A stretch of 12,844 bases of DNA from NCBI GenBank assembly GCA_024196135.1, contig JAMQCK010001035.1, forward strand, positions 1-12,844. The letters run 5' to 3'. Numbering within the stretch: the first letter of the stretch is position 1; each line of letters begins with the position of its first letter. Both the position numbers and the translations under genes were made by a program. Below are positions 1-6,604 of this stretch, piece after piece. Source of the stretch: Pleurotus ostreatus/Saccharomyces cerevisiae fusant (taxonomy: Eukaryota > Opisthokonta). The notes under the pieces were generated by a model that ran no database searches, was not told the DNA's origin, and saw nothing but the letters and a program-made list of their open reading frames with translations.

Positions 1-144
1 GGATAGTTCTACGACTTCGAGCGTTGCTGATGGGCTTGTTCGCGGTCCGCGGAGAGCCTCAGACGGTCTAGATCGATGCGAGAGGACTTTGGGCGAGCGG
101 GTGGCGCTCAGACTTCTCAGGTATTTATCAGGCGTTTATCTTAT

Positions 145-238
145 GCTACAAGGGCTTCTTAGGGCACTTCAAGAGCTCAGATAGGTTCTTTTGGTGTAAC
201 CGACGCTACAAGGGCTTCTTAGGGCACTTCAAGAGCTC
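145..238. repeat. Tandem duplication, 34-bp identical units at 60-bp spacing
   Basis: The same 34-bp string, beginning gctacaaggg and ending caagagctc, occurs at 145-178 and again at 205-238 without a mismatch. The intervening 26 bp is unique. No third copy is visible nearby. Exact identity suggests a recent local duplication. No coding or regulatory function can be read from it. Confidence 0.85.
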
Positions 239-1180
239 GGGAACGTTTTTATGATGTGGTAGTACGCTGGTAGCGCGGTGTTTTATTTGGTATGGTGTGT
301 GGTATGCTAGGGCTTCTCTGCCTGGGGCAGAAAAGTCCCTGAATCGTATGTAGGTCTCGGTATATAACATGCACGCGTCGACTCGGCCGGCCGACCGATC
401 GGCAACACAAAAACCCTATCTCTGAGTCAAAGTCCAACTATAACGCCTATCCGCGCGTTCCCCTGTCCGAATAATCGCGCAAATGCTGCGGCTCCTGGCG
501 GTAGGGCGGTTGACTGGTCGGGTATCCTCCTGCGCCGCGATGCCGGGCGCGTTTCCACACTTGTTGATGTTTACCAGAGCAGTGCCGGCCTGGTCTCCAC
601 CGGTCTTCCTGTGCGCGGCGCGGGCTCAGAGGCCATTGCGGCGAGGAGTACGTCGTCTGGACCGATGATACGCGGAGAGTGAGCCTTCGCCGGGGCGGAT
701 AGCGCTCGGCGGCGCCAACGCTCGGTTCGAAGTTCAACTCGGCGACGCCCGAGATCAGAACTCGGAGCCGAAGTCACGTGTGGTCACGTTGATGGTTCGA
801 ATCCTGCCGAAGCAGTACTCTGCGTGTCTCCGCATGACGGCGAGCAGCAGGAAGGCTTGTCCGAGCCCCGACGATTATCTAGAACATTGTTGCAGTGCGG
901 CAAGCGGACCGAAGGCTTGGGGCGCGGAGAGCGCTGCTACTGAATATAGTAGGGCCTGCCAAAGGACTCGCAGGATGTCATCGACGACGCGCAGACTCGT
1001 GATCAGGCGCCGAAGAGCTCTCTGCTATCCTTGGTCGGTCGCTGCGGGTGGGTAACACCGCAGGCTAGTGATATCGAAGGTTAGGAAGCGTAGTCTCCCC
1101 GGTTTTCTGTGTCATAAAATACCCCCGACGCGCCCGTTGTACAGTCACGACGTCGGTGCAGTATATACGGATCCGTCCAT
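239..1180. other. Intergenic stretch with no recognisable gene
   Basis: Open frames here are short (under about 100 codons), overlap one another on both strands, and resemble no family I know. The stretch is GC-rich, which alone produces such chance frames. There are perfect tRNA B-box-like strings (GGTTCGAATCC at 794-804 and a weaker one near 724), but neither sits in a foldable T-arm, so I call no tRNA. The retroelement relic that follows has no 5' LTR or gag region here that I can see. Confidence 0.5.
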
Positions 1181-2337
1181 ATGATCCAGACCAGTGTGGC
1201 TATATCGCCTATTTATGTATGTTTTTCCGCGTTTTTCAGCCGCAGGGCGTATCATACATCAAGTTTCAGATCGACATTGAAGGCGATTTTGGGCATGCAG
1301 TGGTGTGAAGTCAATCATTCTGTGTTTTATCGTCACCAAGGCAACAAGCTGATTATCATAATTACTTCTGTAGATGACCTCACCACCCTCACCTCCACCT
1401 CGGAGCTGATGCACCTCATCAAAATGAAGCTACACGAGTGCTTTGAGATCACGGACACGGGCGAGATCCACTGGATCTTGGGCATTGCCGCCCATCGTGA
1501 TCGCGCTGTGAGGATGATCTCGCTATTGCAGACCGCCTACATCAACTCTGTCGTGTGGCACTATGGTCTCGAGTCCGCAAAGGACTCAGCAATCCCCATA
1601 GACGCGCACAACTGCCTGTTGGTGTCGCAGTCCCCTTGGAACACGGAAAAGGAGGCTGCAATGTGCGATATCCCGTACCACGAGATCATTGGGAAGTTGA
1701 TGTACGTGTCCATCAGTACTCATCCTGACATCGCGTACGCAGTGCACTCACTGTCACGGGTCATCGCTTGGCCTGAAAAGGCCCATTGGCTTGCTGCCAA
1801 ATGTGTTGTGTGCTACCTGAAGGGTACGCGCGCCTGGCACTTGACCTATGGTCACGCCAGCGAGGAGTTTGTGGGTTTTGTTAACGCCGACAGCAGCATA
1901 AATGACGACCGCAAGGCCATCACGGGCTACCCATTCATGATTGACGGTGGCGTGGTCAGCTGGAGCTCACACTCACAGACAACTGTCTCGCTCTCGACTG
2001 CTGACTCCGAGTATGTGGCAGCAACCCGGAAGAAGGCCTCTGGCTTTGCTTGCTCATTGCGCAGATCTTTGAGGCGGTCTTCATGATCATTGAGGGCGCA
2101 ACACCACTGCACTCAGACAATCAGGTGGCCATTGCGCTTACCCAAGACCACCAGTACCATGGGTGTACGAAGCATATGGATGTGTGCCTGCACTTCATTC
2201 ACTATGTGGTCAATGACAGCAAGATTGTACTCGTGTATTGCCCTACCGTGGAGATGGTTGCCAATGCATTGACAAAGGCGCTGCCAAGCACAAAGGCTAA
2301 GCACTTTGCCGCTGGGCTTGGACTTGGTCCGGCTTGA
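1181..2337 (+). pseudogene. Ty1/copia retrotransposon relic: reverse transcriptase C-terminal half plus RNase H, frameshifted
   Basis: The first frame (1181-2086) carries copia-type RT motifs in order: 'CEVNHSVFYR', then 'SVDD' where the active-site YVDD belongs (codons 1367-1378), 'GEIHWILGI', 'YHEIIGKLMY', 'HPDIAYAVHSLSR' and 'YLKGT'. RNase H follows with 'NADSS', 'GYPF', 'SWSS' and 'DSEY'. Recognisable homology starts near 1240, so integrase, gag and the N-terminal RT are missing. At about 2027-2031 the frame shifts by what looks like a one-base loss. RNase H then continues in the frame ending at 2337 with 'LHSDNQVAIAL' and a C-terminal 'NALTKALP' motif. The Tyr-to-Ser change in YVDD, the frameshift and the 5' truncation make this a dead copy. 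That only one break interrupts about 1.1 kb suggests moderate age. Family assignment is from the motif order. Confidence 0.88.
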
Positions 2338-2344
2338 GGTGGAG

Positions 2345-2632
2345 TGATGAGATGCAGGTCAGTACATACTTTACTTACCTATATACCCACAGACAATCCG
2401 GACGCAAGTCCGCTACCTATGCATCCCTTCCTTATAGGGTACAATACACAGACCCACAAAACGGACTCATACAGTCCCATATACTTACATAAGCCTCCGT
2501 ATATCTTCACTTTCCAATTGGCCGCTCTCCTCAATTGCTCTATCACTACGTAGACTGAGCACTGAGCTTATCGTTGCCTCATAGCTCGATATCCGTGCTC
2601 TCCCGCAGGTCTCTGATTCTCACAACCTCAAC
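2345..2632 (+). repeat. Candidate 3' LTR of the copia relic
   Basis: Eight bases after the RNase H stop codon, a purine-rich tract (ggtggag) is followed by TGATGAG. This is the arrangement expected of a polypurine tract next to an LTR starting with TG. A possible CA end lies at 2631-2632, just before the minisatellite, giving about 290 bp, a normal copia LTR size. It contains a small hairpin with a GCAA tetraloop (2399-2412: CGGAC/GTCCG). No matching 5' LTR is in the window, so both ends are inferred. The 3' end is especially uncertain because several CA dinucleotides occur nearby. Confidence 0.4.
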
Positions 2633-2633
2633 A

Positions 2634-2838
2634 TTGTAACCTTAAAATTGCAACCTCAAAATTGCAACCTCAAAATTGCAACCTCAGAGTTGCAATCTCA
2701 GATTGCAACTTCAGATTTGCAATTTGAGATTGCAACTTCAAATCTGAGATTGCAATGTCAGATTTGCAATCTGAGATTGCAATTTCAGATTTGCAATCTA
2801 GGATTGCAATTTCAGATTTGCAATCTAGGATTGCAATT
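2634..2838. repeat. TTGCAA minisatellite, 13/14-bp units alternating as 27-bp dimers
   Basis: The palindrome TTGCAA occurs 14 times, at 2648, 2662, 2676, 2690, 2703, 2717, 2730, 2750, 2764, 2777, 2791, 2804, 2818 and 2831, plus a degenerate ttgtaa at 2634. Spacing is 14,14,14,13,14,13,20,14,13,14,13,14,13. The right half is therefore a regular 27-bp higher-order repeat, and one 20-bp gap breaks the pattern. Linkers are mostly ctcaaaa, ctcag or ttcagat, with self-complementary stretches (gatttgcaatctgag type). Because 27 is divisible by three, the array stays open in more than one reading frame, giving frames with a 9-residue repeat (..SDLQSEIAI..). I read these as by-products and not as genes. 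The array abuts the candidate LTR end. Confidence 0.9.
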
Positions 2839-2955
2839 CTCGCTCTTCAGCTTGGTCTACGTCTGTGCCTCCGCAGCGGTTGTGGTGCTAGTACCCCAGA
2901 GAACGGCCCTCCCTGTATGTCGTGGCACCCCTCACCTCTGCGCACCGGTGTCCTT

Positions 2956-3206
2956 CACCTTATGCTGTACTGCAGATCTAAATCTTACTGACAGTTTACA
3001 TACAGCTTATTTAAATCCTAGCGTAGGGCCTTCGAGCCTGGCAAAGTCCGTGAACCACCTTGCAAGCTGAGCTGCCAGTCCCGGGCGATGCCCTTATAGG
3101 GCAGCACAGCCGCGTCGCGCCGCGCACGCGCTCGGGCGGCTTGCCCTGACGTGGCGCGCTCACGTCACGTGCGCCTGCTCGACGCGTTGTTGGCGCATCG
3201 TGCGGC
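2956..3206 (+). repeat. Left arm of the long inverted repeat
   Basis: Pairs with the reverse complement of 4134-4392. Compared with the right arm in the best block, this copy shows TpG/CpA in several places where the right arm keeps CpG, and the reverse at two places. The outer end is soft: the last confident pairing is tatgctgtac at 2961-2970 with gtacagcat at 4375-4383. A TATA-like tataaaa follows the arm at 3237-3243. Confidence 0.8.
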
Positions 3207-3333
3207 AGCGCCGCGGGTCGCGTCGAGCGCAGAAAGTATAAAAATGTGATAATATATACATGTACATAGTGTGTATAAGCCTATATGAGGGAAGGGAACA
3301 AAAGAATCACGCCAAAAAAGGCGGTAAAAAGGG

Positions 3334-3353
3334 GCGAGCAAAATTCTGCTCGC
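3334..3353. repeat. Hairpin GCGAGCA/TGCTCGC inside the inverted-arm element
   Basis: A perfect 7-bp stem, GCGAGCA (3334-3340) and TGCTCGC (3347-3353), closes a six-base loop aaattc. The same GCGAGC stem occurs in two hairpins near 11367-11448. Function is unknown. Confidence 0.6.
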
Positions 3354-3793
3354 GCCGATCGCACTCCTGCCCCTTGCGAGGGCGAAGGGAGGGCGTAAGG
3401 ATGATAAAAAAGGGAAGAGGACTCTCCCCGAGCTTTGCGCGCGTGTTCGCGTCGAAGAACACGTCTGTCGTGGTCACGTAGCAACACGAGGGAGGGGGAG
3501 ATGGTGAGGATGGTGGGACAGCGCTCTACGCGCCTGTCAAGCGCGCGGAACTGTGTGCGGCTATGGGTAAGCCCCAGGGAGGTGCGATGAGGGGTGGGGA
3601 TGGTGTTGCCATCTGCTCGGCCCCACTGCTGATGATCCGCTATCAGCTGCCGCTATGCGCACCAGCACAGCCATGCGCAACGAAAGCGAATGCTTGGCGC
3701 ATGTGGAGGATAGCTCCAGCAGCACCAAGGGCAACGCAAAAGGCGCAAAGACTCGCCGAGAAGACGAGTCTGCGCTGGGGATGGGAAAAGAGA

Positions 3794-3812
3794 GGGAGGG
3801 AGGATGGGAGGG
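3794..3812 (+). other. G-quadruplex-type motif
   Basis: Four GGG runs (3794-3796, 3798-3800, 3806-3808, 3810-3812) are separated by loops of 1, 5 and 1 bases, which meets the classical four-tract pattern. It sits in a purine-rich stretch of the inverted-arm element interior (about 3777-3812). A second G-rich tract lies at 3967-3981. The pattern is visible; folding is an inference. Confidence 0.6.
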
Positions 3813-4133
3813 ATCGAGGGCGACCTTCCACCCAGCAGGCGCAAGCAAGGCGCAACCGTGAATGGTGGCATGAAGATTAGAAGAAGACATTGGGTACTCG
3901 CCCAGAGTATTGAGTGTGCCCTAGGTTGAGATCCCCGTGCCCTCAGAACATGGCCGAGGGCGAAAAGGGAGGGGGGCGGGGCGATGCCTGCCCTAATCCC
4001 CTCTTGTCGCGCGAGTCACGCGCCCCTACCGGTGTCGCCATTTGCAGCAATAGCTTTGTCAGTGATAATATATAGCGTGAGGTGTATACACGCACCTGCA
4101 TCCTCCTCCGTGCACACCCTGCTGTATCGCGTC

Positions 4134-4392
4134 ATCGCGCGACACGCCGATGACATGTCGAGCAGATGCACGTGACGCGAGCGTGTCGCGTGAGCCGCCC
4201 GCGCACGGGCAGGCCACGCGCTGGGGCATTGCGGCTGTGCTGCCCTATAAGGGTATCGCCCGGCGCTGGCAGCTCAGCTCGCGAGGCGGTTCACGGGACT
4301 TTGCCGGGCTTGAAGGCCCTATGCTAGGATTTAAATAAGCGGTACGTGAACTGTCGCTTTTATTTAAATCCGGGGTACAGCATCAGCTGGTG
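4134..4392 (-). repeat. Right arm of the long inverted repeat
   Basis: Inverted partner of 2956-3206. The part nearest the centre (4134-4240) aligns more loosely and with small indels; the part at 4270-4356 aligns almost without gaps. Beyond it, ttatttaaatccggggtacag at 4359-4379 still pairs with the left flank, showing that the arm runs on for about 35 bp past the best block. Confidence 0.8.
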
Positions 4393-4870
4393 CTTCCTGT
4401 ATGCATATCTGATCCAGTGGCACTCAAAAGAGATGGGCGAGAGGATCATTGTCACGCCGTCGAACGTGCCTGATCGGTACTGGCCTGCACAGACTGTGTC
4501 GTTCAGACACCAGCATTCACGCGCCGTAAGTCAAATTCGAGGCACCGAACACCATTAGACACAGTGCAGGGGTCATTTGGGGAGATTTCGAGGGCAGCAG
4601 AGGGTAGAGGCGAGTGGTAGGGGCAAACTCACTGCTGGAGCTCATTGCGTTTTTCACTAAGTACTAAGCGAGATATTCCAGTCCCCGCTTCGCGGGCACC
4701 GCATTTACTTCCAGCTATCTTCAGCTTCTGGGCCCGGACACCATAGGTGGCTTCCGCCCGCCTCCGCTCGCCTTTCGTCTGCCTCCCGACTTCTGCGAGC
4801 GGGACTGGTTCGAGTCTAGCTGTTGCCTAGTCTTAACCCTTGCTATACAGGCTTGATACAGAGAGGGCTA
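4393..4870. other. Intergenic, no gene seen
   Basis: There is no frame worth calling. There is a small hairpin (CCCGC 4684-4688, GCGGG 4692-4696) and a tRNA B-box-like string GGTTCGAGTC at 4807-4816. The flanks of that string do not form a T-arm stem (actgg versus ctagc), and no convincing A box or acceptor pair precedes it. A worn tRNA-derived SINE is conceivable, since a T-rich repeat tract follows, but I cannot support it. Confidence 0.4.
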
Positions 4871-5050
4871 AGCTTTCTGTCAATTGGTGGATGCTTTTGT
4901 TAAGCTACTTGGCTTTTTGTGAACCTACTCTGCTTTTTGTTATCTGACTCTGTTTTTCCTGAACCTACTCTGTTTTTTGTTAACTTAATCTGCTTTTTGT
5001 CAGCCTTCTGAGCTTTCTTAGAACATTCTATGCCTTCTGTTGTACTTTCT
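4871..5050. repeat. 20-bp minisatellite, nine units
   Basis: Nine consecutive 20-bp units start at 4871, 4891, 4911, 4931, 4951, 4971, 4991, 5011 and 5031, with consensus close to tgctttttgtnaacctactc. The central five units (4911-5010) are best conserved; the outer ones drift. The phase holds for 180 bp without an indel. The complementary strand reads as a Lys/Thr/Ser-rich frame (4900-5106), but since 20 is not a multiple of three its residues repeat only every 60 bp. I regard it as a by-product. Confidence 0.85.
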
Positions 5051-5302
5051 AGGAATGTGTTATGAGCCAAAAGCGCATTTACTGCGGTATATAGTGGAAA
5101 ATGCATTGTCCAAGCAAGTGTAGCAGGTCATGGTTTGCGCTGTGATTGGGTTCTGCAAGCCAGCAGAAATCCTCAAATGAAAGGTTGTGGGGTAAAGAAC
5201 AGATATATATATTCCTTTTGCTGCATCAGCATACTATTATAAGCAGTAGATCTGCATCACAAAAAGTTCTGCCCCTGTAAGCTTTCCGTAAGGCACCCAA
5301 GA

Positions 5303-5370
5303 TTTTTCTAAAAAGAAATGTTATTATTTTCTTGTAATGCATTACAAGAACCTCTGACAGCTTTCTGTCA
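5303..5370. repeat. Three consecutive hairpins including a perfect 22-bp palindrome
   Basis: In 68 bp there are three self-complementary elements. The first is TTTCT (5305-5309) with AGAAA (5314-5318) around a four-base loop. The second is an unbroken 22-bp palindrome at 5329-5350 centred on ATGCAT. The third is TGACAG (5355-5360) with CTGTCA (5365-5370) around CTTT. The last contains agctttctgtca, a 12-mer identical to the start of the 20-bp minisatellite (4871-4882). The surrounding sequence is AT-rich compared with the rest of the window. No gene is attached. Confidence 0.75.
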
Positions 5371-5404
5371 CGCGGGCCTAGTGCTAGTTAGAAGTCCCAA
5401 ATGA

Positions 5405-5729
5405 CTAATTAGGTCGCGTTTCGTAATAGACTGTATTTGCAACGGGGGTTTTCGGCCTTTTTCCCGTTTTGCTAGCGGGCACCTGCCATATTCGGTCGAC
5501 CTTCATCGCCCAGCCCTCTGCCTTCCCCTCCGAATTTCGCTGCGAAACTTGGTATATGAAGTCATTTCTACTTCAGATGGTTGCCTGATTTTTCTCGAGG
5601 GCACTCGAAGACGAAGAGGTTGCGCGGAGGCGGGAGGATGGGGTCGTGGGAATATTTTGCTAGCGGAGCTGCAAATACACTCTAATTAGGCATACACGCC
5701 CTAATTGCACCTAACGGGGCCTAATTAGG
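5405..5729. repeat. CTAATTAGG-bounded inverted-repeat unit, candidate small MITE
   Basis: CTAATTAGG occurs at 5405-5413, 5682-5690 and 5721-5729. Inside the outer pair, taatagactgtatttgca (5424-5441) is matched in inverted orientation by tgcaaatacactctaatta (5670-5688), with one mismatch and a small indel. The right arm carries about 23 extra bases compared with the left. The result is a roughly 325-bp unit with inverted ends and no coding capacity, resembling a MITE. Target-site duplications could not be identified. Confidence 0.5.
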
Positions 5730-5754
5730 GTCGCCAAGCCGGGAAAGCAAAAAA

Positions 5755-5793
5755 GCAGGTGGTTACAAGTCCAGAGGACCCGCAACCACCTGC
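5755..5793. repeat. Stem-loop with a perfect 10-bp stem
   Basis: GCAGGTGGTT (5755-5764) is the exact reverse complement of AACCACCTGC (5784-5793), with a 19-nt loop. It lies 25 bp right of the CTAATTAGG unit. The stem contains CACCTG-type E-box cores on both sides. I know of no function. Confidence 0.65.
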
Positions 5794-6508
5794 GTGCAAT
5801 AGGGGCAGCAGCAACAACATGTATTGTCTATTATGATACTCATGGGGGTATAAGAGGTAAGGGAGGGGCGAAGATAAGGCCAGCAGTAGCGACGCTGTGC
5901 AGGGTTGGTGAGATGACGTCATCGGGTGCTTGGGCTGGACGTACCAAGTCGAAGTCCTTCGGCGTCTCTATATAGACCTAGACGATGAGAAGGATCGTCA
6001 GTAAAGATGAGTCCATAGACCTGAGATATCGACACACTATAACCAGAGTTGAGAGGAAGGCCAAATACGTAGGAGCCTGACGGCGGCGGAGGCGGCGATC
6101 TTGGGAGAGCAAACGTCGTGTATGCACACGCCAGGATATATCGCACGTCCCAGCGTAGAGAGGTTGATAGAGTTAGTCGAAGCCATCGAAGTCAGCGGAC
6201 GACAGAAAGCGTGCCGCAGCTGGAGGATGGTGGCGGTCGAGGACGAGCTTGCCTGGCGCGCCTTGGGGCTTACAAATACACTGGCCGGCAAAGTCCGATA
6301 TTTCCCACGCCTCATGAGCGATTTCGCGCGCAAGTCCGCATCGCAGCCACTAGCGTGTACATTACTCGACTCTATCACCTCGAGTTTGGGGAAATTCTCG
6401 CTCCAAACATGATTTTGCGACTGTTTGTGACATTACGCAACCGGGAAGACTGTTTTGTAGGCGTCGAACAGGCCTCGAGATGACCTGGGGGAAGGAGGCC
6501 AATCAGTG
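5794..6508. other. Unassigned stretch, possible eroded gene on the minus strand
   Basis: No confident gene. On the minus strand there are gene-like traces: a frame from 6146 to 5919, an overlapping frame from 6378 to 6037, and a hydrophobic run readable in a third frame around 6065-5965 (about YLAFLSTLVIV...LLTILLIV). There are also plausible splice signals: a CTGAC branch point near 5996, then cgtctag ending near 5976, then a short frame reading VYIETPKDFDL. I could not join these into one open product, and the plus strand also has a 121-codon frame (6118-6483). It may be a decayed membrane-protein gene or chance. Confidence 0.25.
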
Positions 6509-6604
6509 CTAATGAGGCATACGCGGTCCTATTCAGACATAATGTCCGCCTAATTCGGGTCCCCCCAGCTCATAATTAGGGCGTTAGGGGGTCATATGCC
6601 TAAC
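6509..6604. repeat. Second cluster of CTAATTAGG-type modules
   Basis: Positions 6509-6564 resemble 5682-5735 in direct orientation: both begin ctaat(t/g)aggcata and end with cctaatt(a/c)gggtc, with scattered changes between. Adjacent to it, 6574-6604 (aattagggcg...catatgcctaa) resembles 5684-5705 in inverted orientation (ttaggcata...gccctaatt). So the module seen at 5682-5729 is present here twice, in opposite orientations. The right half overlaps the 3' end of the F-box reading frame. Confidence 0.55.

Larger units (their letters stand above)
2956..4392. mobile_element. Inverted-arm element, about 1.4 kb, probable non-autonomous transposon or two opposed repeat copies
   Basis: Two arms of about 250 bp (2956-3206 and 4134-4392) are reverse complements of each other and enclose about 0.93 kb. 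The best-conserved block is near 2990-3077 versus 4270-4356, sharing strings such as gcttatttaaatcctagc, ggcaaagtc, agctgagctgccag and cccttatagggcagcacagc. Just inside each arm lies the same string gtgataatatata (3246-3258 and 4062-4074), but in direct and not inverted orientation. The interior has only short frames open on both strands, none recognisable as a transposase. I could not define a target-site duplication because the outer ends fade. A non-autonomous terminal-inverted-repeat element is the simplest reading; two members of one repeat family inserted head-to-head is the alternative. Confidence 0.65.

Noticed and set aside
794..804. Perfect tRNA B-box string GGTTCGAATCC
   Set aside because: The flanking five bases do not form a T-arm stem, and no A box or acceptor stem fits upstream.
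2634..2838. CRISPR array
   Set aside because: Units are 13/14 bp with no unique spacers, and the gene content is fungal.
2648..3070. Plus-strand frame of 140 codons over the TTGCAA array
   Set aside because: It is open because the 27-bp repeat unit is a multiple of three; the product is a repeat of about nine residues, there is no start context, and an overlapping second frame is equally open.
3561..3890. Opposed frames of about 105 codons on both strands inside the inverted-arm element
   Set aside because: GC-rich, mutually overlapping frames with no recognisable domain; I cannot support a transposase.
4807..4816. B-box-like GGTTCGAGTC, possible tRNA or SINE head
   Set aside because: T-arm does not pair, A box not convincing; the following T-rich array alone does not make a SINE.
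4900..5106. Lys-rich minus-strand frame over the 20-bp array
   Set aside because: Composition follows directly from the T-rich repeat; no homology, no splice-linked neighbours.
6574..6592. TTAGGG and TTAGGGGG strings resembling fungal telomere repeats
   Set aside because: Only two adjacent imperfect units, explained by the CTAATTAGG module; not an interstitial telomere array.
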